From Candidatus Zixiibacteriota bacterium (GTDB lineage: Bacteria > Zixibacteria > MSB-5A5 > JAABVY01), in the NCBI GenBank assembly GCA_011056555.1, contig DSEQ01000002.1, positions 1-64,000 on the forward strand: DNA of 64,000 nucleotides, given 5' to 3'. The first letter of the stretch is position 1. Every line of letters starts with the position of its first letter. A program made the translations under genes and the position numbers. Below, piece after piece: positions 1 through 8,089 of the stretch. A model generated the notes under the pieces. The model made no database searches and was not told the DNA's origin. It saw nothing but the letters and a program-made list of their open reading frames with translations.

Positions 1-123
1 AAATCCCTTGCGGCTCAATATCATCGTCATCGCTGCTGTCAAAGTCGTCTTGCCATGATCAACATGGCCTATCGTTCCCACATTTACATGCGGCTTCGTT
101 CGCTGAAATTTCTCCTTTGCCAT
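1..123 (-). CDS. tuf: Elongation factor Tu (5' end only)
   Basis: The first 41 codons of EF-Tu are present and the gene runs off the left edge of the window. The translation opens [20 protein letters not shown] and continues into the P-loop [11 protein letters not shown] (about residues 19-29), the GTP-binding motif of the family. EF-Tu delivers aminoacyl-tRNA to the ribosome in the cytoplasm. The start is the ATG read from the cat at 121-123. tRNA-Thr lies about 100 bases upstream on the same strand, so the two are probably co-transcribed, as in the E. coli thrT-tufB cluster. Confidence 0.97.
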   Translation of the reverse strand, partial: MAKEKFQRTKPHVNVGTIGHVDHGKTTLTAAMTMILSRKGF

Positions 124-226
124 TTCAAACTCCTGACTATGAGTTTTAAAATCCGATCCGTATAAATATATTAAGCCGGATCAGATAAAATTCTGTCCTG
201 CAAAAAAGATCTCTTCCTCATTATAT

Positions 227-299
227 AGCCCATGAGCAGGATTGAACTGCTGACCTCATCCTTACCAAGGATGTGCTCTACCAACTGAGCTACATGGGC
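227..299 (-). tRNA. tRNA-Thr (anticodon GGU)
   Basis: Read on the minus strand this folds as a 73-base cloverleaf. The acceptor arms are GCCCATG and CATGGGC, the anticodon arm is CATCC-TTGGTAA-GGATG, and the T arm contains GTTCAATC. The loop gives anticodon GGT, which reads Thr codons ACC and ACU. No CCA end is encoded; the next bases are TATA. It lies just upstream of tuf on the same strand. Confidence 0.95.
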
Positions 300-351
300 A
301 CAATTTTTGCTCGACAAAAAAAATCGGACATCCGTCCAATGTAAAACCCAT

Positions 352-379
352 AAAATACAGACAAGAAACCCCTTGTCAA
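352..379 (-). promoter_or_regulatory. Candidate sigma-70 promoter for tRNA-Thr and tuf
   Basis: On the minus strand a perfect -35 TTGACA (374-379) is followed after 16 bases by TATTTT (352-357, four of six matches to the -10 consensus). It sits about 50 bases upstream of tRNA-Thr, a normal distance for a tRNA/tuf transcript. The -10 is imperfect, so the call is moderate. Confidence 0.5.
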
Positions 380-639
380 GCAATTTTTTTAAGAAAAAAT
401 GTTGTTAGGAATAGACAATCTCTGACCCATCCCGTACAGACCGCTTCAACGTTTCATATCGGAAATAGATCCCGGAATTTAATAAAATTTTCAAAAAAAT
501 CCATTTTTACAAATTATATGTTTTTCAACAGGTTAGCTGGAATCACCTACACTGAAGGTAAAAATCAGCCGCCCATTTCCGCATAATTAATTGAAATGCA
601 AAGGCTTATGCTTAAAATTCTCTATTGGGGGAATAAAAA
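380..639. other. Non-coding spacer between two tRNA genes
   Basis: This AT-rich spacer separates tRNA-Gly from the tRNA-Thr promoter. I looked for the tRNA-Tyr that sits in this position in E. coli and found no cloverleaf. I see no convincing reading frame or strong hairpin terminator. Confidence 0.5.
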
Positions 640-713
640 AGCGGGAGACGGGACTCGAACCCGCGACCAACAGCTTGGAAGGCTGTGACTCTAGCCAACT
701 GAGTTACTCCCGC
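640..713 (-). tRNA. tRNA-Gly (anticodon UCC)
   Basis: The minus strand folds as a cloverleaf with acceptor arms GCGGGAG and CTCCCGC, anticodon arm ACAGC-CTTCCAA-GCTGT and T arm GCGGG-TTCGAGT-CCCGT. The anticodon is TCC. The discriminator base is U, usual for glycine tRNAs, and no CCA is encoded. Its position upstream of tRNA-Thr(GGU) and tuf matches the order glyT-thrT-tufB in E. coli. Confidence 0.95.
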
Positions 714-779
714 AGGCGATCTGAAAATTTACATATCTATACGATTTTTGCAAGATATTTTTTGATAATTCGAATTCCC

Positions 780-1223
780 TTATCCCCTGTTGGCCGAAAT
801 CGAGAGCAGGAATATACCCGCAAGGGTCAAAATTATTCCGGCGGCGGTCACCAGGTCGAGCCGCTCTTTGAAGAATATAAATCCCGAAAGAACCATGATC
901 AATGTCGCGCCGGCAAATATGATCGGCCCGGCGATTGCCAGCGGAGCATGATGCCTGAAGGCATAGAAATAAAAGATGGAGCCGCCGCCGATGAAGAGAC
1001 CTCCGATGACAGCATAGAGCATTCCCTTGCTGGTTACGGAAGCTATATCCAGCTTTATCGAACGGCCGAATAATATATAGGCCAGCACCAGCATGGCCGC
1101 CGAAAATTCCAGGATAAAAGCCGCCATAGCATCGGTTAACCTTCCCGCAGCCATCTTGGCAAAAATATTATAAGCACCAAACAGGAATGCCGCCGCCAGT
1201 GATGCAAGAAGCCATGATTTCAT
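780..1223 (-). CDS. Half-size EamA/DMT-family membrane protein
   Basis: The protein has 147 residues and about five hydrophobic segments, with the small-residue-rich pattern of one EamA (drug/metabolite transporter) repeat. Full EamA transporters have two such repeats and about 300 residues, so this one would act as a dimer, as small multidrug-resistance proteins do. An acidic/basic stretch, FFKERLD, precedes the last helix, as in this family. It starts 12 bases after the end of the spermidine-synthase-like gene and is probably the last gene of that operon. The substrate cannot be read from the sequence. Confidence 0.75.
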   Translation of the reverse strand: MKSWLLASLAAAFLFGAYNIFAKMAAGRLTDAMAAFILEFSAAMLVLAYILFGRSIKLDIASVTSKGMLYAVIGGLFIGGGSIFYFYAFRHHAPLAIAGPIIFAGATLIMVLSGFIFFKERLDLVTAAGIILTLAGIFLLSISANRG

Positions 1224-1235
1224 GATAACTAACCT

Positions 1236-3428
1236 CTAAACTCCTATGATAACAAATCTATGCAGGATGACATATACAAGGTATAACACAAAAAACAGCG
1301 CCAGAATCGAACCGAAGCCGATCAGCGGAATAAAGAGCACTGATATGAATACCCCCGCCAGTGACGCTCCCAGTAAATCGGCTAGGTAAAAGCGGCCCGG
1401 AGCCTCGGCTCCATATTTATGTTTATAGCTGACAGCTGCATAATTAAACAGATAGCCGGAAAATCCGCCTGATAAGAACGACAATCCCAGGATCAAAAGA
1501 TAGTTGAGAAATTGATGGCCTTCCAGGCGCGTAATCATGGCCAGACCGAACAGTACAACTACTCCTATTGCCGCTCCCAGATAAAACCACTTCTTCATAA
1601 ATATAGTGGTGCCCTTCGAACGCAGCGGCAATGCTCCCCCCAGAGCCATGCCCACCATAAAGAGGCCGATCAGGAGACCGATCTGGCTGTAAACATTGCC
1701 CAGATGCGACTGGTAGAGAATCAAGAGGGACATCTCCATAGTAATACCGGAAAATCCGGCCAGAAAGCAAATTGAAAAATAGGCCGGCCTGTGAACAGAT
1801 CTCTTTACCAGATTCAGCAGTGAAATCAGAGGAAGGAACAGCAGAATATATATCAGATACTTATTCTCCTTCCAGAATTTCAGGACGGCTTCCTCCAACC
1901 CTGAAAAGCGGCTGGCCCAGAGAATGGAATTGTAATAGTAGACTACCGGACGGGATACCGTGTTCGCAGCCGAAAGTTCGTTATTATATATAGGTTGTGC
2001 CTTCAGCAGATTAAATTCGTTCAGCCGGTAGGACAGGTAGACCGAATCTACAGAAGTTGTCTGGATTTGATTTTTCTCTTTAGCGGCCAGCAGAGCATTT
2101 ACATCAAGATCGATCATAGATGAATCGTTGCTGGCAAGGAAGATGTAATCATCCCCCGGGATTATCTTTATATTGTTGAAACCGGTGCGCAGCGCATTGT
2201 ATATGGTACCCAAAAACTCCTGCAAATCCCTGCCGAGCAAGTGGGTCCTGCCGGGCAGCGAGAATGACAGAACACAATCCTCCGGGAGGCGGGTTGAAAG
2301 GTGCTCGAAAAAGTCAACTGTAAAATAGCGGTTGCTGACCGCGTCGGTTGGATTGGATATATTAATAATGACGAAATCATAATCTTGGCCATTCTTGGTT
2401 ATGTCAATATAGGGGTCGCCCCAGTCATATTTGATTTGCGGATTTGCATAATACTGCCCGGCAGGTTCCGGCAAATGCTTGACCAAAAATTCCAGAAGAG
2501 TCCTGTCGTTTTCATATATATCGATCCGGACATTTTCATATTTCAATATCTCGGCGATTTTATCGGGCGGGCAGATACCGATCATGGCTATATTTTCAAT
2601 TTCTTCCTTCTGCCACATCGTCAGATGGATTTCCTCCGCCTCTTGAACCTGCGGATATGAGAAGAAGCTTAAGCCGTCTGAATACAAGGTATATTGAGAC
2701 TCATATTCCGTCAGAGTCAGATGCTGATATGCTGTATTGGTCTGTGCAACCACCTCCTGATTTTCATATTGATGGCCAAACTGTCCCAGGGCAAAAGCCA
2801 CGCCCGCGAATACACACATCACACCAACAGTCACTCTTGGCGGCATCAGTAAAAGCTTCTTATCCATTTTGACAAACATAAATGCGACAATAAGCAGAAA
2901 TAGAACCAGGGCGGTGTATCTGTCCGGGATAAGGGTCAGGCAGACAAAAGTTAATGCTACTCCTCCCGCAAGGGAGCCCAGCGATTCCACTACATATACA
3001 AACGATAGAGAAGTTATCCTGGAATGGGCCGAGACTGTCCGAACAATGCCAACAAATAAAGCCCCTGAAAAAAGACAGAGAATTACCAGTGCTAAAACAG
3101 AGGTGGCAGCCATTGTCAACAGCCCGGTAACTTCACCCGGTTGAAGATTCCAGATATCATACAAACGGGGGATCGCCCCGTAGAATACGACCGCCACCAA
3201 CCCATAGATGGCGACCGAGATATAGCGCGAGCCTCTTCTGATTCCCGTTTTCTCGGCCATATATGCGCCCAGGCCGGTGAAAAAAAGCCAGATGGTTATT
3301 ATCAATGTATAGCCGATTTCAGAGGAGCCAAAAATTGATACAAGGCGGCGCACGTAAAGGATTTGATACCCGAGCGTCACAAATCCGTAGAGAAATGGTA
3401 AAATAAAAAGGTCATAGCGTGTCAGCAT
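1236..3428 (-). CDS. Spermidine-synthase-like multispan membrane protein
   Basis: The protein has 730 residues in three parts: about seven N-terminal membrane helices, a soluble domain at roughly residues 225-500, and about six C-terminal helices. This layout is that of the 'fused MFS/spermidine synthase' proteins. In the soluble part I can follow the Rossmann-like order of the synthase fold (IGICPPDKIAEILKYENV, then the acidic strand end IDIYEND, then FVIINISNPTDAVSNRYFT). The usual glycine-rich SAM-binding loop GGGDG is replaced by GICPPDK, so catalysis as a normal aminopropyltransferase is doubtful. It lies 42 bases downstream of the AmmeMemoRadiSam radical SAM gene and is probably in the same operon. 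Its role is unknown; the context suggests it serves that pathway at the membrane. Confidence 0.75.
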   Translation of the reverse strand: MLTRYDLFILPFLYGFVTLGYQILYVRRLVSIFGSSEIGYTLIITIWLFFTGLGAYMAEKTGIRRGSRYISVAIYGLVAVVFYGAIPRLYDIWNLQPGEVTGLLTMAATSVLALVILCLFSGALFVGIVRTVSAHSRITSLSFVYVVESLGSLAGGVALTFVCLTLIPDRYTALVLFLLIVAFMFVKMDKKLLLMPPRVTVGVMCVFAGVAFALGQFGHQYENQEVVAQTNTAYQHLTLTEYESQYTLYSDGLSFFSYPQVQEAEEIHLTMWQKEEIENIAMIGICPPDKIAEILKYENVRIDIYENDRTLLEFLVKHLPEPAGQYYANPQIKYDWGDPYIDITKNGQDYDFVIINISNPTDAVSNRYFTVDFFEHLSTRLPEDCVLSFSLPGRTHLLGRDLQEFLGTIYNALRTGFNNIKIIPGDDYIFLASNDSSMIDLDVNALLAAKEKNQIQTTSVDSVYLSYRLNEFNLLKAQPIYNNELSAANTVSRPVVYYYNSILWASRFSGLEEAVLKFWKENKYLIYILLFLPLISLLNLVKRSVHRPAYFSICFLAGFSGITMEMSLLILYQSHLGNVYSQIGLLIGLFMVGMALGGALPLRSKGTTIFMKKWFYLGAAIGVVVLFGLAMITRLEGHQFLNYLLILGLSFLSGGFSGYLFNYAAVSYKHKYGAEAPGRFYLADLLGASLAGVFISVLFIPLIGFGSILALFFVLYLVYVILHRFVIIGV

Positions 3429-3470
3429 GACCTAATAGTAATCATTTAAAATGAGATCACAAAACAAAAT

Positions 3471-4610
3471 CTATGACCAGACCCCCGGGATATGGGTGCC
3501 GCATTTACCGCACATTCCATCTTTGAGGTTGATCTTATTAATTCTGAATCCAAGCCTTTCAATAAGAAGTTCTCCGCATCCGGGACAGTATGTATGCTCC
3601 GCGCTGTGACCGGGGACATTACCGATATAAGGAAATTTCAGGCCGGACTGCCGGGCAATATCATAGGCCTTCTCCAGAGTCTTTACAGGAGTGGGCGGAA
3701 GATTCGTCATAAGGTAGGTAGGATGAAATCTTGTGAAATGTATCGGCACGTGATCGGAAAGGTTAGTTTTGACCCACCGGCACAGATCTGTCAGCTCTTT
3801 CGTGCTGTCATTCATAGTCGGAACGACCAGATAGACAAGCTCCAACCACATCCCATCGTCATGGATGATTTTCAGAGCATCGAGCACAGGCTGAAGCTCC
3901 CCGTTAACAACATCCTCATAATATTGCTGCGAATATGATTTCAGATCGACCTTGATAGCATCCATAAGAGGTATAATCTTCTTCAGCGGTTCTTTCTCGA
4001 TGTAGCCGCCGGTAATCATAACATTCTTGATTCCAAATTTCCGTCCTTCAACACAGGTATCATGCATATATTCATAAAATACAATCGGCTCCGAATATGT
4101 ATAGGCCACTGTTGGCACTGAGCGCGCCTGGCAAATCCTGACTATCTCATCCGGGGGCAATTCGACATTGGTAACCTGCTCCGGACGTACCTGGGAGATA
4201 TCCCAGTTCTGGCAAAACTTGCAATTGACATTGCAGCCGGCGGTGGCGATCGAAAAGGCCGCAGTGCCGGGATGAAAATGAAAGAGCGGTTTCTTCTCGA
4301 TCGGATCGATGTTCATGGCGCAGGCCCTGCTGTGCACAAGAGTATAATATTCGCCGCCCTGGTTCTCACGGACTCCGCAGTATCCCCTTTCGAGATCGGT
4401 TACAAGGCAATGACGCGGGCATAACTCACATTCGATGGCAGTACCCTCGAGCTTCTTGTAATACATGGCCTTGACATGCGAAAGAGTATCGGTTGTCTCC
4501 AGCGCATAAGCATTCTGGAACAGCGCCAGCCCGTTCTCAACCGGATTAAACGGCAAACAGGCGCATCCCGCCCCGCATGCCATAGCTTTGATCAATGTCC
4601 TTCTTTTCAT
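3471..4610 (-). CDS. AmmeMemoRadiSam-system radical SAM enzyme, apparently exported
   Basis: The protein has 379 residues. The radical SAM cluster motif CNVNCKFC gives C126, C130 and C133, the C-x3-C-x2-C ligands of a 4Fe-4S cluster. An N-terminal Cys cluster (C61, C64, C68, C78) and a C-terminal pair of CxxC motifs (C342/C345, C367/C370) may bind metal. These features match the radical SAM member of the AmmeMemoRadiSam system, whose reaction is not established to my knowledge. The N-terminus MKRRTLIKAMACGAGCAC has twin arginines followed by a hydrophobic stretch, like a Tat signal, which implies export of the folded protein. The gene starts 3 bases after DUF362 ends, and the MEMO-AMMECR1 partner is divergent next door. 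Confidence 0.88.
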   Translation of the reverse strand: MKRRTLIKAMACGAGCACLPFNPVENGLALFQNAYALETTDTLSHVKAMYYKKLEGTAIECELCPRHCLVTDLERGYCGVRENQGGEYYTLVHSRACAMNIDPIEKKPLFHFHPGTAAFSIATAGCNVNCKFCQNWDISQVRPEQVTNVELPPDEIVRICQARSVPTVAYTYSEPIVFYEYMHDTCVEGRKFGIKNVMITGGYIEKEPLKKIIPLMDAIKVDLKSYSQQYYEDVVNGELQPVLDALKIIHDDGMWLELVYLVVPTMNDSTKELTDLCRWVKTNLSDHVPIHFTRFHPTYLMTNLPPTPVKTLEKAYDIARQSGLKFPYIGNVPGHSAEHTYCPGCGELLIERLGFRINKINLKDGMCGKCGTHIPGVWS

Positions 4611-4613
4611 AAC

Positions 4614-5516
4614 TTAAGTTATATCTTCTTCTATGATCTCCACCTGCGAAAGATCGGATTCGCCCAAACCCAGCCTTTTGCCTGTTTCCAGCCAGAGCGG
4701 CTCACGTTTGTCCTCCTTCAGGCTCGGGAGTCCATTCTTTCTACGATAATCCTCTATGATTTTATAGCCGTAAGCATCGATCGCAATCGGATCAAACGAC
4801 ATAACCACAGTCCCCGGCTTTACCAGATAGCGTGGCATATAACCCGGGCCACCGTTATACTGCATCCTGGTCATATCGAGGATCGTAAGCACATTTTTCT
4901 CTCTCACAATCGGAAGCGCCGACAGTTCAGCGACATACGGATTGCAGTTGTCCGGATGATATTTATTGGGATTATGAACCAGACCATAGAGGTTCTTAAG
5001 CCCGCCCGACACTCCCGCCACGGAATGATCTTTTAGAATCGGAAAATTAATGTTCTTATCGATTTCCTGCTCGAATATTTTAGATATCAGCGAGGCCACC
5101 TTGCCTTTTTGATAAAAGCTGTCGCTGTAACCCACACCTCTGGAGTCAGTTCCGAAACACCGCAGCCCGCTGTTGCGTGCATAATTCAGGTTATATCCGG
5201 CCCTCTCAAGCTCCCTGTTGGTTCTCTCCCAGATGATGATATCGGACTCCCGGAGACCCGCCGATTGCAGACCTGCGACTATGGCATCGGCCATAACCGG
5301 GGAACTGGAAAGCATGCGTCCACTCAGACAATTCGGCTTAATCCCGAATCTGTCCCCCTGGGCGGCGATTTTTTTCCAGGCGGATTTTGAATCTGTCGAT
5401 CCTGTGAGACGTACCATGGCATGACTGATCAACTTATTTGTTTGATCCCTCTTCAAACCGCCGTCGGAATCGTAGATATTATGATTTTTTATGACTACTA
5501 ATCTGGATCTGGACAT
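4614..5516 (-). CDS. DUF362 domain protein
   Basis: The 300-residue protein matches the DUF362 family by its overall pattern. It has an N-terminal strand VVIKNHN, then IKPNCLSG, a strand plus DIIIWERTN, a central NFPILKDHSVAGVSGGLKNL, and VMSFDPIAIDAYG near the end. The function of the family is unknown. Some members carry ferredoxin domains; this one does not, and it has no signal peptide. A stop codon sits two codons upstream of the ATG, so this is the first possible start. No clear Shine-Dalgarno sequence is visible. It is the first gene of the operon DUF362, radical SAM, spermidine-synthase-like, EamA. Confidence 0.85.
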   Translation of the reverse strand: MSRSRLVVIKNHNIYDSDGGLKRDQTNKLISHAMVRLTGSTDSKSAWKKIAAQGDRFGIKPNCLSGRMLSSSPVMADAIVAGLQSAGLRESDIIIWERTNRELERAGYNLNYARNSGLRCFGTDSRGVGYSDSFYQKGKVASLISKIFEQEIDKNINFPILKDHSVAGVSGGLKNLYGLVHNPNKYHPDNCNPYVAELSALPIVREKNVLTILDMTRMQYNGGPGYMPRYLVKPGTVVMSFDPIAIDAYGYKIIEDYRRKNGLPSLKEDKREPLWLETGKRLGLGESDLSQVEIIEEDIT

Positions 5517-5529
5517 ATAATTGTTTACT

Positions 5530-5559
5530 TTGACAGGCTAAATTAATTATTTATATAGT
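5530..5559 (+). promoter_or_regulatory. Candidate promoter of the MEMO-AMMECR1 gene
   Basis: A perfect -35 TTGACA (5530-5535) is followed by overlapping -10 candidates TATATA (5552-5557, spacer 16) and TATAGT (5554-5559, spacer 18). A strong AAGGAG at 5574-5579 and the ATG at 5588 follow. The 71-base divergent spacer must also hold the promoter of the DUF362 operon, so the two gene sets could be co-regulated from here. Confidence 0.6.
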
Positions 5560-5587
5560 TATACGTCTCAAATAAGGAGAAAGCAAG

Positions 5588-7066
5588 ATGAAATTGAACC
5601 TCAAATATATTCCGATAGCGTTATTGCTGCTGGTAATATTGGTTTCTAAGGCTTTTGGGGAGGACCGTGAGCCAACGGTGGCGGGAGCGTTTTATCCGGC
5701 AGACAGCGCTCAGCTATATAACATGATCAGCGGTATGCTGGAAAAGGCGAACGCACCCAAAATCGAAGGTATCCCGGTTGTGCTGATTTCCCCCCATGCG
5801 GGATTCGTGTATTCCGGCCCGACTGCCGCGGAAAGCTATAAGCTTCTAAGCAGATATCCTGAAATAAACACGGCAATTATCCTCGGATTCAAGCATCAGA
5901 TCAATTATCGGGGAGTCGCGATCTGGGCCAGTGGAAAATGGAAAACGCCTCTTGGTGAAATTCCGGTAAATGAAGAGCTGGCAGCGGAAATTCTAAACTC
6001 CGCGGATTACATAGCTGATCGTCATGATCTTTTTTCAGGCGAGCACTCGCTGGAAACTCAAATCCCGTTTTTGCAGGTAGCCGCGCCCGATATCACTATA
6101 GTACCATTACAGATTGGCGCCCAGGACAAAGATATTGTCACAAAATTGACCAACATTCTCTTTAAAATTCTAAAGGAACGGGAGAACTATGTCATAATCG
6201 CTTCCACCGATATGACCCATTACAAGAGCCGCAGGCAATGCGCTTCCATAGATTCAGTCTCGGCCGAGTACATCGCCTCGATAGACGGTGAAGGTTTATG
6301 GCGTGCCTCTGAAAATGGCAGAGCCCAGCTTTGCGGGGCGGCGCCGGTGGCGGTAGCGCTTGAAATTGCTAAAAAACTGGGGGCTGATAAGGCTAAAATC
6401 CTCAAGCATTCCGATTCGGGCGAATATGCAGGAAATACACAATCGGTGGTGAGCTATTTATCTGCGGTCGTATATAAATCCGGCGATGGCTCAGATGATG
6501 GAAACGCGGCGCTCACGGGTGAGGATTATCTTTCTGAAAAGCAGCAGCAGAAACTCCTGGAAATTGCCCGCAAATCTATTGAAGCCTATATTGCGAACCA
6601 GTCGGTTCCGGAATTTGACATAAACGACAGCATTCTGGAGGCGCCGGGAGCAGCGTTTGTTACCATAAACAAGAATCATCAGCTGCGGGGATGTATCGGT
6701 TATACCGAACCGATTCTTCCGCTTTACCAGACGGTTTCCACATGCGCGATTAAGGCGGCCTCCGAGGATCCGCGTTTCGAGCCCTTGAGCAAAAATGAGT
6801 ATGCTGATATAGAATTAGAGATTTCAGTGCTGACACCTCTCAAGAAAATCGAGGATGTCAATAAGATCGAAGTCGGCAAGCATGGCTTGATGATGCAAAG
6901 AGGCTATAATCGCGGGTTGCTTCTGCCTCAAGTTGCGGTTGATTTTGGATGGGATAGGATGCAATTTCTTGACGCCACCTGCCGCAAAGCGGGCATGCCT
7001 CCCGGATGCTGGAAAGAGAACTGCGATATTTATATCTTCTCGGCCGAGGTCTTTGAAGAGAAATAA
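5588..7066 (+). CDS. Exported MEMO-AMMECR1 fusion (AmmeMemoRadiSam proteins B and A)
   Basis: The protein has 492 residues in three parts. Residues 1-24 look like a signal peptide (hydrophobic LLLLVILVSKAFG). Residues about 28-298 form a MEMO domain with the conserved metal-site pattern PHAG (H70), GFKH (H103), EHSLETQ (H153), DMTHY (H211) and LCG (C249). These match in position the His/Cys residues that I recall binding metal in human MEMO1. Residues about 315-490 form an AMMECR1 domain with its signature LRGCIG (366-371). MEMO and AMMECR1 are usually separate proteins, and the fusion supports their acting together. The start is set by AAGGAG eight bases upstream. The gene is divergent from the radical SAM operon. 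The substrate and reaction are unknown. Confidence 0.92.
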   Translation: MKLNLKYIPIALLLLVILVSKAFGEDREPTVAGAFYPADSAQLYNMISGMLEKANAPKIEGIPVVLISPHAGFVYSGPTAAESYKLLSRYPEINTAIILGFKHQINYRGVAIWASGKWKTPLGEIPVNEELAAEILNSADYIADRHDLFSGEHSLETQIPFLQVAAPDITIVPLQIGAQDKDIVTKLTNILFKILKERENYVIIASTDMTHYKSRRQCASIDSVSAEYIASIDGEGLWRASENGRAQLCGAAPVAVALEIAKKLGADKAKILKHSDSGEYAGNTQSVVSYLSAVVYKSGDGSDDGNAALTGEDYLSEKQQQKLLEIARKSIEAYIANQSVPEFDINDSILEAPGAAFVTINKNHQLRGCIGYTEPILPLYQTVSTCAIKAASEDPRFEPLSKNEYADIELEISVLTPLKKIEDVNKIEVGKHGLMMQRGYNRGLLLPQVAVDFGWDRMQFLDATCRKAGMPPGCWKENCDIYIFSAEVFEEK

Positions 7067-7067
7067 G

Positions 7068-7700
7068 CTACACTTTGCTTGAGGGGCAGATCTTATTTAA
7101 TACGCATTCATGGCATCTTGGATTTCTTGCAATACAGACTTTCCGTCCATGATCGATCAATAGATGTGAGACAATTATCCAATCCTTCCTCGGAATCAGT
7201 TCCATCAAATCTTTCTCGATTTTGGGCGCCTCCTTCCTGTTTGTCAGGTTGAGGAGATTGGCGAGACGGGTGACATGGGTGTCGACCGCTATTCCAGATG
7301 CTATATTATAAGCTGCACCAAGAATAACATTGGCCGTCTTTCGTCCCACACCCGGCAGCTTGACTAACTCCTCCATTGTTTTCGGGATTTTCCCGTTGTA
7401 TTCCTCCACCACCGTCTTCATGCAATTTTTGATCGATTTGGCCTTGTTGCGATATAATCCCGCTGTCTTGATATTTTCCTGCAATTCCTCCAGGTCAGCT
7501 TCGGCAAAATCTCTGGGGGATTTGTATTTCTTGAAAAGCGCGGGCGTTATCATATTCACACGCTCATCAGTGCTTTGAGCGGAAAGTATCGTGGCGACCA
7601 CAAGCTGATGCGGATTCTTGAAGTCAAGCGTACATCTGGAATCGGGATATTCTTCTTTCAGAAGCGAGACTGCTTTCCTGGCGCGGTCTTTTTTGTCCAT
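7068..7700 (-). CDS. nth: Endonuclease III
   Basis: The 210-residue protein is a full-length endonuclease III, a DNA glycosylase/AP lyase that removes oxidised pyrimidines in base excision repair. The helix-hairpin-helix reads LPGVGRKTANVI and holds the catalytic Lys. The catalytic Asp is in AVDTHVTRL. The C-terminal iron-sulfur loop has Cys at 189, 196, 199 and 205 (C-x6-C-x2-C-x5-C). It converges on the MEMO-AMMECR1 gene with one base between the stop codons. Confidence 0.96.
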   Translation of the reverse strand: MDKKDRARKAVSLLKEEYPDSRCTLDFKNPHQLVVATILSAQSTDERVNMITPALFKKYKSPRDFAEADLEELQENIKTAGLYRNKAKSIKNCMKTVVEEYNGKIPKTMEELVKLPGVGRKTANVILGAAYNIASGIAVDTHVTRLANLLNLTNRKEAPKIEKDLMELIPRKDWIIVSHLLIDHGRKVCIARNPRCHECVLNKICPSSKV

Positions 7701-7718
7701 ACGGAATTATAATCGATT

Positions 7719-7958
7719 TTAAGCAAAAAATAACCAGTAAATTATGCCGGTTATGCATCCGGTGAAGAACATTATACCTGAGGCGATATAAAGCGAATAT
7801 CCCGGCGCCCTGAACCATTCCTTTTTTACTTTCCACCTCCAGGGCTTGAAATGGAATTCATCTGATTCAGCCTTGCTCGCAGCTGTCAGCTGCAAAATAA
7901 TTCCGCCTATTAATCCAATTCCACTAATAACAATAAGAATTCCTGCCAGCGGTTTCAT
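7719..7958 (-). CDS. Small two-helix membrane protein of unknown function
   Basis: The protein has 79 residues. Two hydrophobic helices (about residues 4-26 and 55-77) flank a charged soluble middle that is rich in Lys, Trp and Phe. The start is supported by AGGAGG seven bases upstream of the ATG. I do not recognise the family. It lies 18 bases upstream of nth on the same strand and may share its transcript. Confidence 0.6.
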   Translation of the reverse strand: MKPLAGILIVISGIGLIGGIILQLTAASKAESDEFHFKPWRWKVKKEWFRAPGYSLYIASGIMFFTGCITGIIYWLFFA

Positions 7959-8020
7959 TGCGATGTCCTCCTATGAATATCCATAAATTACAAATAAATG
8001 ACTCACAAAGTGCAGTCAAC

Positions 8021-8053
8021 AAAAAAAGGGCTGGTTACAGAATGCAACCAGCC
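8021..8053 (-). terminator. Rho-independent terminator
   Basis: The minus strand has an 8-bp GC-rich stem GGCTGGTT/AACCAGCC (8046-8053 with 8029-8036), a nine-base loop and then seven U residues (8021-8027). A second terminator lies upstream at 8283-8305, so this one must serve a transcript that starts between them. Confidence 0.85.
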
Positions 8054-8083
8054 TAAGGAGGGGGGTAGACAGATATACTGTCG
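8021..8083 (-). ncRNA. Candidate small RNA with a C-rich anti-Shine-Dalgarno loop
   Basis: A promoter-like element (8090-8117) and a Rho-independent terminator (8021-8053) on the minus strand define a transcript of about 63 bases with no reading frame of note. It would have a 5' hairpin GACAG-TATAT-CTGTC, an unpaired stretch TACCCCCCTCCTTA, and a terminator hairpin GGCTGGTT/AACCAGCC followed by a U run. CCTCCTT is complementary to a Shine-Dalgarno sequence, as in C-rich trans-acting small RNAs. The alternative is a leader/attenuator for the small membrane protein gene that starts about 60 bases downstream. Nothing here proves transcription. Confidence 0.5.
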
Positions 8084-8089
8084 TTTTTA

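Noticed and set aside
300..640. tRNA-Tyr expected between the Gly and Thr tRNAs
   Set aside because: No acceptor arm, GUA anticodon loop or T arm could be found on either strand.
591..1073. Open frame of 160 residues on the plus strand over tRNA-Gly and the EamA gene
   Set aside because: Its first third is the antisense of a tRNA and the rest is antisense to a convincing membrane protein.
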